Assembly: GCA_000482765.1 (NCBI GenBank)
Contig: AXWR01000027.1
Location: 1-39,264, forward strand
Source: Meiothermus taiwanensis DSM 14542
GTDB taxonomy: Bacteria > Deinococcota > Deinococci > Deinococcales > Thermaceae
Length of the DNA stretch: 39,264 bases
Direction: 5' to 3'
Part shown: positions 6,543-14,359 of the stretch, in pieces
Numbering within the stretch: the first letter of the stretch is position 1
Layout of the letters: each line of letters starts with the position of its first letter
Program-made: the position numbers and the translations under genes
The notes under the pieces: generated by a model
What the model saw: the letters and a program-made list of their open reading frames with translations, nothing else
Database searches by the model: none
Told to the model about the DNA's origin: nothing

Positions 6543-7722
6543 ACTGCTGGAGGAAATCCGGGCCGGTCGCCCGGTCATCCTGGTGGACGACGAGGATCGG
6601 GAGAACGAGGGCGACCTGGTCATGCCCGCCGAACATATGACCACCGAGTGGATGGCCTTCATGATCCGCTACACCGGGGGGGTGGTCTGCCTGGCGATGA
6701 CCGAGGCCTGGGCCGACCACCTCGAGCTGCCCCCCATGGTGCGGGACAACACCGCCCCCCGGGGTACGGCCTTCACGGTCTCCATCGAGGCCCGCGAGGG
6801 GGTGAGCACCGGCATCAGCGCCGCCGACCGGGCCACCACGGTGCGCCTGGCCGCCAAGGACGGGGTGACGGCAGCGGATTTCGTGCGCCCGGGGCACATC
6901 TTCCCGCTGCGGGCCCGGGAGGGTGGGGTGCTGCGCCGTGCCGGCCACACCGAGGCCAGCGTGGATCTGTGCCGCCTGGCCGGGCTCAAGCCGGTGGCGG
7001 CCATCAGCGAACTCATGCACGACGACGGCAGCATGATGCGCCTGCCCGCCATCCTGGAGTTTGCTGCCCAACACGGCCTGCGGGTGGGCACCATCGCTGA
7101 GCTGATCCGTTATCGTCTGAGCCTTGGCGAGGGCTATGTGGTGCGGGAGGCCGAGGCCGCCCTGCCCACCCAGTATGGGGAGTTCAGGATCATCGCCTAT
7201 CGCGACACCCTCACCGGTGAGGAGCACGCTGCTTTGATCATGGGGGAGGTCGCAGGGGAGAGGCCGGTGCTGGTGCGCATGCATTCGGAGTGCCTGACCG
7301 GGGATGTGCTACACAGCCTGCGCTGCGACTGTGGCTTCCAGCGCGATCTAGCTTTGAAGATGATCGCCCAGGAGGGGCAGGGGGTGCTGGTCTACCTGCG
7401 CCAGGAGGGGCGGGGCATCGGCCTGGTCAACAAAATTCGAGCCTACGCCCTGCAGGATAAGGGCCTGGACACCGTGGAGGCCAACCTGGCCCTGGGCTTC
7501 CCCCCGGATCTGCGCGATTACGGGGTGGGTGCGCAAATCCTCTACAACCTGGGCCTTCGCCGTATACGCCTGCTGACCAACAACCCCCGCAAGGTGCGGG
7601 CCCTCTCCGGATACGGCCTCGAGATCCTCGAGCGGATCCCCCTACGAACTGGGGATAATCCACACAACAGGGGGTACCTGGCGGCCAAGCGGGATCGACT
7701 GGGCCACTGGATGGACGGCTGA
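6523..7722 (+). CDS. ribBA: Bifunctional 3,4-dihydroxy-2-butanone-4-phosphate synthase / GTP cyclohydrolase II
   Basis: A 399-residue fusion that supplies both branches of riboflavin synthesis. The RibB half has the acidic loop DDEDRENEGD (22-31), IRYTGGVVCLAMT, and GHTEASVDLCRLAG with the catalytic His/Glu region. The RibA half (about 205-399) has HSECLTGDVLHSLRCDCG (254-271), whose Cys residues bind zinc, then RQEGRGIGLVNKI and a C-terminal LLTNNPRK. Both halves look complete. It overlaps ribE by 20 bp and is the last gene of the riboswitch-controlled operon. Confidence 0.96.
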   Translation: MLSSIPELLEEIRAGRPVILVDDEDRENEGDLVMPAEHMTTEWMAFMIRYTGGVVCLAMTEAWADHLELPPMVRDNTAPRGTAFTVSIEAREGVSTGISAADRATTVRLAAKDGVTAADFVRPGHIFPLRAREGGVLRRAGHTEASVDLCRLAGLKPVAAISELMHDDGSMMRLPAILEFAAQHGLRVGTIAELIRYRLSLGEGYVVREAEAALPTQYGEFRIIAYRDTLTGEEHAALIMGEVAGERPVLVRMHSECLTGDVLHSLRCDCGFQRDLALKMIAQEGQGVLVYLRQEGRGIGLVNKIRAYALQDKGLDTVEANLALGFPPDLRDYGVGAQILYNLGLRRIRLLTNNPRKVRALSGYGLEILERIPLRTGDNPHNRGYLAAKRDRLGHWMDG

Positions 7723-7734
7723 CCAAGGCGCACT

Positions 7735-7843
7735 GCGGCGAGCTGCTGCTTTTCGCCGCTTGCCCGTGGGAGCTTCTATCCAAGGGCCTTGGGGATTTTC
7801 GCTGGCTCTAACAAGGCTTTAGCCGGGAGGATTTCCTCCCGGC
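7735..7843. terminator. Two hairpins in the convergent gap after ribBA
   Basis: In the 144-bp gap between the converging ribBA and vWA-lipoprotein genes there is a 7-bp hairpin, GCGGCGA/TCGCCGC (7735-7741 with 7753-7759), and a perfect 9-bp hairpin, GCCGGGAGG-ATTT-CCTCCCGGC (7822-7843). Neither has a clean T-run. They are the best candidates for termination from both sides. Confidence 0.45.
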
Positions 7844-7866
7844 CCGGCCGATCGGCTGATCCTTGG

Positions 7867-8865
7867 TTAGAAATAAACGGTAAAATCTTGTTGGAATGAA
7901 GCCCCGTTGACCGCAAACCGGAGGGTTCCACTGATTGCTGTCCCCGCTGGAGGTGGGCTTCCGTTAACCTGGAAAACAACCTTTATGCAGAAGCTGCCCT
8001 GAATATCGTTAAAAATGGAGTTGAACATGGTTTCGAGTTGGTTTGCATTCCCGGCGAAAGCGAATAGACCGCCCGTATTTGCGGCGATTCGCTGCATGTC
8101 CCGGAAAGACAAGCTGTTGGGGTCACTGCTCAGCCCCACCATGTAAACCCTTGTCTGGCTTTGCGTCGCTTGCTGTATTACAGCAGCTGGAGTTTTGGAA
8201 CTTGAATTATCTTCGCCGTCTGTCAGCACAAGCACAATCCGATTACCCTGTTGGGAGGATACGTGGCGCGCACTGTCGTAGGTAGCATCCCAGAGGTTGG
8301 TGCCACCACCCTCGAAAGTGGCTTGGTCGACAGCGCTCAGGAGCGCGGTCTTATCGCTGGTAAAATCCTGCCTGATTCTCAGGGCAGAGAAGCCTGGTGT
8401 GGGCGAAGTGCTGGTGTCGAAGGAAGCCACAGCAGCTACGTCGCCGGAACGAAGCCGGTTAACAAAGGCTTTGGCGGCTTGGGCCCTTTGCCTGTTGGGG
8501 TCATTTCCGCTCATAGAGCCTGTGGAATCAAGTGTGATGACACAGCTAATGGGCCCCGGCGTGGTAGTGAACTGTCCACATATAGTAGCGGAGCCTTGCA
8601 AGTTGCCAGAACCTTGAACAAGCGTCAGGTTGCTGACCGAGGGGTTGCTCACGCTCCCGCTTGATATAACATTGCCTTCCGCGCTTAAGGCGCTGAATCT
8701 AAAGGAAGCAGAACCCTCTTGAGCATCAACCGTGTAACCATTGAATGAAACTTTTGCAGGCTTAGGAAGAGCCTCACCGCATCCTACAAAGACAAAGAGA
8801 AGGAGCAGCCCGATCGCATTTCTGATCAGCGCTTGACCGATGGCCATAAAAACCCCCAGTTTCAT
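7867..8865 (-). CDS. Secreted lipoprotein with von Willebrand factor A domain
   Basis: A protein of 326-332 residues. The N-terminus has a hydrophobic stretch ending in the lipobox-like VFVGC, so it is probably an exported lipoprotein. A vWA domain covers about 105-300: SCVITLDSTGSMSG supplies the MIDAS DxTGS, GGGTNLWDA the MIDAS Thr, and VLVLTDGEDNSS the Asp. A short beta domain follows. Such proteins usually mediate metal-dependent protein binding at the cell surface. The start is ATG 8865 or ATG 8847; the second has GGGGG six bases upstream and looks better placed for translation. The DNA is less GC-rich than the rib genes, and it lies just downstream, same strand, of a CsgG-like lipoprotein. 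Confidence 0.8.
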   Translation of the reverse strand: MKLGVFMAIGQALIRNAIGLLLLFVFVGCGEALPKPAKVSFNGYTVDAQEGSASFRFSALSAEGNVISSGSVSNPSVSNLTLVQGSGNLQGSATICGQFTTTPGPISCVITLDSTGSMSGNDPNRQRAQAAKAFVNRLRSGDVAAVASFDTSTSPTPGFSALRIRQDFTSDKTALLSAVDQATFEGGGTNLWDATYDSARHVSSQQGNRIVLVLTDGEDNSSSKTPAAVIQQATQSQTRVYMVGLSSDPNSLSFRDMQRIAANTGGLFAFAGNANQLETMFNSIFNDIQGSFCIKVVFQVNGSPPPAGTAISGTLRFAVNGASFQQDFTVYF

Positions 8866-8884
8866 AGATTTTGATACCAGATTC

Positions 8885-8915
8885 GGTTAGTTCGGTGCCG
8901 GAGGGCGAACTAACC
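8885..8915. repeat. Perfect 10-bp inverted repeat upstream of vWA lipoprotein gene
   Basis: GGTTAGTTCG (8885-8894) and CGAACTAACC (8906-8915) are perfect reverse complements with an 11-nt spacer. The element lies 20-50 bp before the start of the minus-strand vWA gene, where an operator or leader hairpin would be. Confidence 0.7.
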
Positions 8916-8935
8916 TGACCGACGGGAGTGCTCTA

Positions 8936-8992
8936 GGATTCAAAAAGATAGCCTCTGAATGTTTTTTGTTTGAAGATCATCTTTTTGAATCC
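8936..8992. repeat. Perfect 14-bp inverted repeat
   Basis: GGATTCAAAAAGAT (8936-8949) and ATCTTTTTGAATCC (8979-8992) are perfect reverse complements separated by 29 nt. The arms contain A5/T5 runs, so the RNA from either strand can form a stem with a U-rich side. It could terminate csgG-like transcription or be the end of a small mobile element. Confidence 0.75.
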
Positions 8993-8999
8993 GGTATGA

Positions 9000-9091
9000 C
9001 AGTTGCTTGGAGCCATTTATTTGAGGAGCTAGAAAATAGGACTGCCGGTTTTACATTTCTCTTGCGAGGAAAACCGGCAAATCTGCAACTG
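9000..9091. repeat. Nested inverted repeats between the two lipoprotein genes
   Basis: TGCCGGTTTT (9043-9052) pairs perfectly with AAAACCGGCA (9070-9079). Outside it, CAGTTGC (9000-9006) pairs with GCAACTG (9085-9091). Adjacent, CCCAGC-TAG-GCTGGG (9098-9112) sits right behind the csgG-like stop codon and may be its terminator. Confidence 0.65.
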
Positions 9092-9118
9092 TTTTACCCC
9101 AGCTAGGCTGGGCCTGTA

Positions 9119-9901
9119 CTATTGGATTGGTTTACCAGTGGCATCGTATTTCATATAGCTCTCGGGTATGCGCTCTATGATTGCCTGTGTTGCCGCTTCA
9201 ATCATAATAGCAAGTGCTTTTGCCATAGGTGTGTTGTTGTATGTGCGCAAACCACCTACGAGCGTGCTAAGGCCGCCAGGCAAAAGTCCAGCACCTACCC
9301 CTGCGAAATTAGTGTCGGTGGCTTCCGCCTCTACAGGGAAGGCAGCAATAATCGCACCGGTACGGGTATCAACAATGCGCATATCCACGCGAATGTACGA
9401 TTTCTTTTGCTGAACGAGCCCGCCAATGAATGGGATAGCTCCCAATCCGCTGCTTCCGGATGCATTGGGCTCAAAACCTGTGATAACGCCAGTGATAATC
9501 AGATCAGCTCCAGTGAATGAGTTTTGCTGGTTTGATAAGGCAGCCTCGTTGCGCAGCTGCGTAATGAGGCTTCGATCATAGACCACAAAGTGGTTGCTGC
9601 TTACCAGCGCCGTGTTAAGCAAGGTGGATACGTCGGCACCTATGCCAGTTGTGGCAACAGGGATGTTAATCCCAAAAAAATTGAGGGCTTGGGCCGCTCC
9701 ACTAGAGATGGTTGCGCCGGAACCACATTGAGGGCTGTTGCATTCGAAGCTGGCTACTACGACCCGGGCCCTTGGTCCTTTATAGCTCGAGTAGTCGACT
9801 TTTTTGATTTCCTTGCCAGCGACGGACGTGGAAACCGAAGGAGCGCATCCTGCAAGCAGAAGCGCAAAAATAAGAACAACAACTCCTCCCATTCTCTTCA
9901 T
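9119..9901 (-). CDS. CsgG/HfaB-like outer-membrane lipoprotein
   Basis: A 260-residue protein with a clear lipoprotein signal, MKRMGGVVVLIFALLLAGC, ending in an LAGC lipobox. The mature part resembles the CsgG family: an ARVVVASFEC strand, SSNHFVVYDRSLITQLRNEAALS, GADLIITGVITGFEP, and YIRVDMRIVDTRTGAIIAA. CsgG forms secretion pores for curli-like fibres and HfaB anchors holdfasts; many distant relatives have unknown roles in envelope biogenesis. The start is ATG 9899-9901, with GAGGTGA about 9 nt upstream. It is cotranscribable with the vWA lipoprotein 250 bp downstream, suggesting a shared surface function. No csgA/B-like genes are seen. It lies in lower-GC DNA with large palindromes on both sides. 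Confidence 0.75.
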   Translation of the reverse strand: MKRMGGVVVLIFALLLAGCAPSVSTSVAGKEIKKVDYSSYKGPRARVVVASFECNSPQCGSGATISSGAAQALNFFGINIPVATTGIGADVSTLLNTALVSSNHFVVYDRSLITQLRNEAALSNQQNSFTGADLIITGVITGFEPNASGSSGLGAIPFIGGLVQQKKSYIRVDMRIVDTRTGAIIAAFPVEAEATDTNFAGVGAGLLPGGLSTLVGGLRTYNNTPMAKALAIMIEAATQAIIERIPESYMKYDATGKPIQ

Positions 9902-9930
9902 TTGGCTTTCACCTCTACCAAATTTAGTTG

Positions 9931-10000
9931 CTATGTTTCTAATAGCGTAAAATCTCCAGACAATTGATAGTGTTGTCTCAGAGATTGCTATTTAACATAG
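9931..10000. repeat. 70-bp imperfect palindrome upstream of csgG-like gene
   Basis: Four nested arms pair outward from a 9-nt centre (9964-9972): AGACAA/TTGTCT, AATCTC/GAGATT, AATAGC/GCTATT and CTATGTT/AACATAG, 25 bp in all, with only short unpaired interruptions (c/ca, gtaa, tct/t). It ends 30 bp before the csgG-like start codon, so it is either a large operator or a long 5' leader hairpin. Confidence 0.8.
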
Positions 10001-10320
10001 CTAGGCGGGAGTATATCACTTTAATTTTCTCATGTTGAGAATTTTGCAGACAAGAGGCTGTTACATATACCAAGTATATTTAGAGATATAAATTACATTA
10101 TATTGATGAGGCCAATCGAGGAACATACGCCATATGTGCAAAATATGTGAGTTGCACCTAAAGAACTTAGGTTTTCTTTCATGCTCCCGCCGGCCCTGTA
10201 GAAAAAACCAATTTCCTCTCCTGGCTCGAGACAGCTCTCATGAGTAAAGATGAGCCACTGCAGTTTTGCCCCTCACAAGGTCGTCAAGCAAGCGCAATAG
10301 GGTTGCTTGCGGAGGTGGCA
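10001..10320. other. AT-rich intergenic region with further small dyads
   Basis: No gene is supported here. The stretch 10010-10150 is conspicuously AT-rich compared with the rest of the window. It contains TTCTCA-TGT-TGAGAA (10027-10041), ATATAC-CAA-GTATAT (10065-10079), GTGCAA/TTGCAC (10136-10157) and ACCTAA-AGAAC-TTAGGT followed by TTTCTTTC (10156-10180), the last resembling a small terminator on the plus strand. A frame starts at ATG 10240, but the transporter gene's real start is 10321. Confidence 0.6.
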
Positions 10321-11325
10321 ATGCGAGGAAAACTTGTCCTACTCAGCATCTTCATAGCCGTTGGCACTGCTTTCGGCCAGCGATGCGAGGTAAACCGGCC
10401 CATCGTCTTTGCTGACTATGATTGGGAAAGCGCTCGCGTGCATAACCGAATTGCACAGTTCATCCTGGAGAAAGGTTATGGGTGTAAGACAGATGCCCTG
10501 CCCGGCACTTCTATCCCGCTGCTCACTGGACTGGGCCGGGGGGATATCGATGTGTCCATGGAGATCTGGTACAACCTGACCCGCGACGCGATTGACCAGC
10601 TAGAAAAGGAAGGCAAGATACAGCGCCTTGGGGTAACCTTCCCCGATGCGGTGCAGGGCTGGTTCGTGCCCACTTATGTGATAAAAGGTGATGCTCAAAG
10701 GGGCATAAGGCCCATGGCGCCCGACTTGAAGTCCGTTCTCGACCTTCCCAAGTACAAGGCGCTTTTCCGTGACCCCGAGGAGCCCAGCAAAGGGCGTTTC
10801 TACAACGGGGTGCTGGGCTGGTTTGCGGAAAGGGTCAACACTAAAAAACTCAAAGCTTACGGCCTCGAGGCCCACTTCACCAACTTCCGTCCTGGTACCT
10901 CCGATGCCCTGGTGGCGGCCATCGCTTCAGCCTACGAACGGGGGCGTCCCATTGTCTTTTATTACTGGGGGCCTACCTGGGTTCTGGGTAAATACAACCT
11001 GACCATGCTGGAAGAGCCCCCCTACAATGCCGAGGTGTGGAATGCTCTTATAGAGCAGGACAGCCCCACCAAGGCCACCGCCTTCCCTATGGAAACGGTT
11101 TACAACGCGGTCAATACGCGCCTAGCCCGTGAGGCCCCTTCTGTGGCGGAATTCCTTAAGAAGTACCGCACTTCCAACGCTCTAACCAGCGAGCTGCTGG
11201 CCTACATGGAGGAAAACCGGGCCAGGGAGGAGGAGGTGGCCCGCCACTTCCTGAAAACCCATCCAGAGATCTGGACGGCCTGGGTGCCTGCCGAAGTGGC
11301 CGAACGGGTAAAACGGGCTCTCTAG
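10321..11325 (+). CDS. proX: Glycine betaine-type ABC transporter substrate-binding protein
   Basis: A 334-residue exported binding protein. ATG 10321 is chosen because GGAGGT lies 4-5 nt upstream and a signal peptide follows at once (MRGKLVLLSIFIAVGTAFGQ). An in-frame ATG 81 bp earlier would bury the signal. The mature part has the OpuAC fold: PIVFADYDWESARVHNRIA, GRGDIDVSMEIWYN, a central GWFVPTYVI, and RPIVFYYWGPTWVLGKYNL, rich in Trp/Tyr as expected for the aromatic box that holds quaternary ammonium compounds. It delivers betaine/choline-like osmolytes to the permease encoded downstream. Gene symbol by analogy; the exact ligand is not proven. Confidence 0.85.
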   Translation: MRGKLVLLSIFIAVGTAFGQRCEVNRPIVFADYDWESARVHNRIAQFILEKGYGCKTDALPGTSIPLLTGLGRGDIDVSMEIWYNLTRDAIDQLEKEGKIQRLGVTFPDAVQGWFVPTYVIKGDAQRGIRPMAPDLKSVLDLPKYKALFRDPEEPSKGRFYNGVLGWFAERVNTKKLKAYGLEAHFTNFRPGTSDALVAAIASAYERGRPIVFYYWGPTWVLGKYNLTMLEEPPYNAEVWNALIEQDSPTKATAFPMETVYNAVNTRLAREAPSVAEFLKKYRTSNALTSELLAYMEENRAREEEVARHFLKTHPEIWTAWVPAEVAERVKRAL

Positions 11326-11341
11326 CCTTATCAATGGGGGT

Positions 11342-11359
11342 GGGGAACCGAGGTTCCCC
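11342..11359 (+). terminator. Stem-loop between binding-protein and permease genes
   Basis: GGGGAAC-CGAG-GTTCCCC forms a 7-bp stem followed by the pyrimidine run CTCCCTTTCTTT, 16 bp after the binding-protein stop and just before the permease Shine-Dalgarno sequence. It probably acts as a partial terminator or mRNA stabiliser that lets the binding protein be made in excess. Confidence 0.55.
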
Positions 11360-11384
11360 CTCCCTTTCTTTGGAGGTGTAAATC

Positions 11385-12224
11385 ATGGATCTCGCAGAGG
11401 CCATCAACGCCTTTGTTCGCTGGTTGGTTCAAAACTACGGGGAGACCTTTGAGGCGATTTCTCAGGGCCTCTTGAGCTTCCTGCTGTTCTTCGAGGGATT
11501 ATTACGGGGTCTTTCCTGGTTTTGGCTGGCTGGGCTGGTGTTGCTGGCAGGCTGGTGGTTGAGCCGCCGCCTGGTCTTTGCCCTGGGTATGGGGCTGGGG
11601 GTGTGGCTGATCGAGGCACTGGGCCTCTGGGACAAGGGGATGCAGACCCTGGCCCTGGTGCTGGCCGCAGTGGTGGTTTCGGTAATTATTGGCCTTCCGC
11701 TGGGCATCCTGATGGGTCGGAGCGACCGTTTTCGTGGGTTTATGCTGCCGATCCTGGATGCGATGCAGACCATGCCCAGCTTCGTCTACCTGATTCCCGC
11801 CCTGCTTCTTTTCGGCTTGGGGAAGGTTCCAGCCCTGATCGCCACGGTCATCTATGCGGTTCCTCCGATGATCCGGCTTACCGATCTGGGGCTGCGCATG
11901 GTGCAGCGGGAAGTTTTGGAGGCAGCCGATGCCTTCGGGGCTACTTCATGGCAGCGGCTGCTTAAGGTAGAGCTTCCTTTGGCCTTGCCCAACCTTCTAG
12001 CGGGGCTGAACCAGACCACCATGATGGCTTTGGCGATGGTGGTTATCGCCTCGATGATCGGGGCTCGCGGGCTCGGGGAAGAGGTTCTTCTGGGAATTCA
12101 GCGCCTGGACGTGGGCCGGGGCGCGGTGGCGGGGATAGCTATTGTGGCTCTGGCCATCGTGTTGGATCGGCTTATCCAGGCGGCCGGGCAACGGGCAGTT
12201 AGACGTTACCGGGAGGAGCGATGA
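11385..12224 (+). CDS. proW: Glycine betaine-type ABC transporter permease
   Basis: A 279-residue membrane protein with GGAGGTG 6 nt before its ATG. It has about six hydrophobic segments; the first two lie in an N-terminal extension around residues 45-85. The core carries the permease coupling motif EAADAFGATSWQRLLKVELPLALPNLLAG at about 179-207, which contacts the ATPase. TMPSFVYLIPALLLFGLG and MMALAMVVIASMIGARGLG are typical of ProW/OpuAB. It forms the channel for compatible-solute uptake and overlaps the ATPase gene by ATGA. Confidence 0.92.
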   Translation: MDLAEAINAFVRWLVQNYGETFEAISQGLLSFLLFFEGLLRGLSWFWLAGLVLLAGWWLSRRLVFALGMGLGVWLIEALGLWDKGMQTLALVLAAVVVSVIIGLPLGILMGRSDRFRGFMLPILDAMQTMPSFVYLIPALLLFGLGKVPALIATVIYAVPPMIRLTDLGLRMVQREVLEAADAFGATSWQRLLKVELPLALPNLLAGLNQTTMMALAMVVIASMIGARGLGEEVLLGIQRLDVGRGAVAGIAIVALAIVLDRLIQAAGQRAVRRYREER

Positions 12225-13414
12225 GCTTTATACGTGTAGAAAACCTGTACAAGATCTTTGGCCCAAAGGCCACCCAGGCCCTGGAAGAGGTGCGGGGGGG
12301 CATTGATAAAGACACCCTTTTTCAAAAGACCCGCCACGTGCTGGGCCTGAATAAGATCAACCTGGAGGTCAGGCAGGGTGAATTTTTTGTGATTATGGGC
12401 CTTTCAGGGTCGGGCAAGTCCACTTTGCTACGGGTGCTCAACCGCCTGGTCGAGCCAACAGCCGGCCGGGTGTTGGTAGCCGATACTGAGGTAACCAACC
12501 TCCCACGCAAGGAGCTTCTAAGGTTCCGCCAGGATACCTTCGGTATGGTTTTCCAGCATTTCGCTCTACTTCCGCACTACAGCATCCTGCGAAACGTGAC
12601 CTTCCCACTGGAGCTCAAAGGGGTTTCTCGTAAGGAACGGGAGGAGAAGGGCATGATCTGGCTGGAACGGGTGGGGCTTTCAGGCTACGAGAAGCACTAC
12701 CCGGCGCAGTTGTCGGGGGGACAGAAGCAGCGGGTTGGCCTGGCGCGGGCCCTTTGCGCCAACCCTCCCGTCCTGCTCATGGACGAGGCCTTCAGCGCGC
12801 TTGACCCCCTGATCCGCAAGGAGATGCAGGATGAGCTTTTGCGACTGCAGCACGAACTTAAGAAGACCATCGTCTTTGTAACCCACGACCTCGACGAGGC
12901 TATGCGGCTGGGAGACCGTATCGCCATCATGCGGGATGGGGAGGTGGTGCAGGTGGGAACCTCGGAGGAGATTCTGGCCCGCCCCGCAGACGACTATGTG
13001 GCTGCTTTTTTGTCCGGCGTTAATCCCGCCAAGATCTACAAGGTGGAGGAGCTGGTGCAGGAGCCTGTAACCGTGGTGCTGGAGCGGGAAGGCCTGCGGG
13101 CAGCGTTGCGCAAGATGGGCCAGGCCGGTGCTGTGAATGCCTACGTGGTGAATCGCAGTGGATTTTTTCAGGGAATGGTGCGAGCAGAAAAACTGGCAGA
13201 GGCTCTCAAAACGGAAGGGGAAAAAAGCGGGCTGGAGGGCTTTTTGGAGCCTCTCCCGGGGCTTTCCCCTGGACAGACCCTGGAAGAGGCCCTGCCGCTG
13301 TTTAGCGAAACCGCTGTGCCTCTCCCTGTGCTGGATGGGCAGGGCCGGCTGCTCGGCGTGGTGACGCGGGGCCGGTTGATCGCGGCCATGGCGGGGCGTT
13401 ACATACCTCAGTAG
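12221..13414 (+). CDS. proV: Glycine betaine-type ABC transporter ATP-binding protein with CBS region
   Basis: A 397-residue ATPase. Walker A GLSGSGKST is at 60-68, signature LSGGQKQR at 164-171, Walker B VLLMDEA at 184-190, and the switch His in FVTHDLDEAM near 223. The N-terminal extension VENLYKIFG and insert DKDTLFQKTRHVLGL are typical of ProV/OpuAA. The C-terminal ~120 residues resemble a pair of CBS motifs (AYVVNRSGFFQGMV and PVLDGQGRLLGVV), which in OpuA sense ionic strength. ATGA overlap with the permease indicates translational coupling. It is the last gene of the operon. Confidence 0.92.
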   Translation: MSFIRVENLYKIFGPKATQALEEVRGGIDKDTLFQKTRHVLGLNKINLEVRQGEFFVIMGLSGSGKSTLLRVLNRLVEPTAGRVLVADTEVTNLPRKELLRFRQDTFGMVFQHFALLPHYSILRNVTFPLELKGVSRKEREEKGMIWLERVGLSGYEKHYPAQLSGGQKQRVGLARALCANPPVLLMDEAFSALDPLIRKEMQDELLRLQHELKKTIVFVTHDLDEAMRLGDRIAIMRDGEVVQVGTSEEILARPADDYVAAFLSGVNPAKIYKVEELVQEPVTVVLEREGLRAALRKMGQAGAVNAYVVNRSGFFQGMVRAEKLAEALKTEGEKSGLEGFLEPLPGLSPGQTLEEALPLFSETAVPLPVLDGQGRLLGVVTRGRLIAAMAGRYIPQ

Positions 13415-13942
13415 CGCAGATCCTCTGGACGGTCTCCCATCCTGGCGGCCCGGCCGCCCAAATGAGGAACTGCTCAGCCATTGGTTTGGACACGGCCTTG
13501 TGACAGGCAGCGGCCTGCCCGTCTGGCGCATCAATGAACCAAAAGCTCCCAGCGCCCCTTGCAGATTTCCTGGATCAGGAGGCTCCGGTAGCCCGCTTGA
13601 GCCCATCCCCCTGCTGCCGAGGTGACCCTGGCCTTGGGGTGACGGAAAAGCGGCTTTGCAGGGGCTGCCCTGGCCGCGGATCCGTTCCAGTGCCCTGGAA
13701 GCCTTACTCTCCGAGCGGGAGGTTGGGCGTTGAGGTTCTGGGATAGCTTCACTCTGGTACCCCTCCTGCTGGAGCTTTATCGGGACGACCCCAAGCTGCG
13801 GCTCTGGCGGGGCGCCGAGGTAGAAATTACCTCGGCTGGCTGAGAGTAGAGCGTCCGCTAAATAAAAGGATGCTGCAGCCGGCTGGCGTTCCGGTCAAAA
13901 ATCACGGCTGGTTCTAATGGCCGGCTTAGAATCTAAAACCAT
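13415..13942. other. Gap with probable decayed coding sequence
   Basis: This 528-bp gap has no intact gene. Short plus-strand pieces look coding but switch frame: EVTLALG near 13620, then LPWPRIRSSALEALLSEREV around 13665-13725, and later LLLELYRDDPKLRLWRGAEV around 13765-13825. I cannot name the protein. At its right end, TAGAAT (13927-13932) sits 10 nt before the next ATG inside a small TTAGA-a-TCTAA dyad and is a candidate -10 box for the following operon. Confidence 0.4.
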
Positions 13943-14359
13943 ATGTGGTTTTTTGCGGCACGCAAACCCCTCGAGGAAGCCGAGGTAGAGAGAAGGCTGA
14001 TCCTCCTCAAAACCCAGGTAGAGGCCAGGCTGCACCGCCTTGAGGCCAGACTGCTTTCTCGGCGCCAGGCCCTGGAGCAGGCCCTGGGGGAGTTTCGGAA
14101 AAACCTGGCACACCTGGAGGTTTTGCACCAGGAAGAACGCTATCCCCAGGGGGTGCTCACCCCGGCCATTGAACGAGAACGGCTCCGGATCGCTCAGCTA
14201 GAGGCCGAGCTCAAGGCCCTGACCGAGCGCTTTGCCGCCCGGCGCGCCCGGCTCTACAGCGAGGCCCGGCGTAAAGGGGCCAGGCTGGGTGCGAAGGAAA
14301 GCCGGCTTAACGAACTCTGGTGCCTTGAGGTGAAGGATGAACCTGTGGCTCACTCTTAG
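13943..14359 (+). CDS. Coiled-coil protein, first gene of unrecognised four-gene operon
   Basis: A 138-residue, highly charged protein that is almost entirely heptad-like helix: Leu/Ala alternating with Glu/Arg through LRIAQLEAELKALTERFAAR and similar stretches at about 10-65 and 80-125. There is no signal peptide or membrane segment. The N-terminal MWFFAARKP is unusual and could be membrane-associated. It overlaps the next gene by 23 bp, and the same style of long coiled coil occurs in that protein, so the two may form a complex at the membrane. I do not recognise a family. Confidence 0.7.
   Translation: MWFFAARKPLEEAEVERRLILLKTQVEARLHRLEARLLSRRQALEQALGEFRKNLAHLEVLHQEERYPQGVLTPAIERERLRIAQLEAELKALTERFAARRARLYSEARRKGARLGAKESRLNELWCLEVKDEPVAHS

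Noticed and set aside
10240..10320. Upstream ATG for the betaine-binding protein gene
   Set aside because: It would place 27 residues before a normal signal peptide and has no Shine-Dalgarno sequence, whereas ATG 10321 has GGAGGT at good spacing.
13534..13746. Small plus-strand frame (70 codons) after the transporter operon
   Set aside because: Composition is Pro/Arg/Gly-rich and the sense-like pieces around it switch frames; treated as decayed sequence, not a gene.
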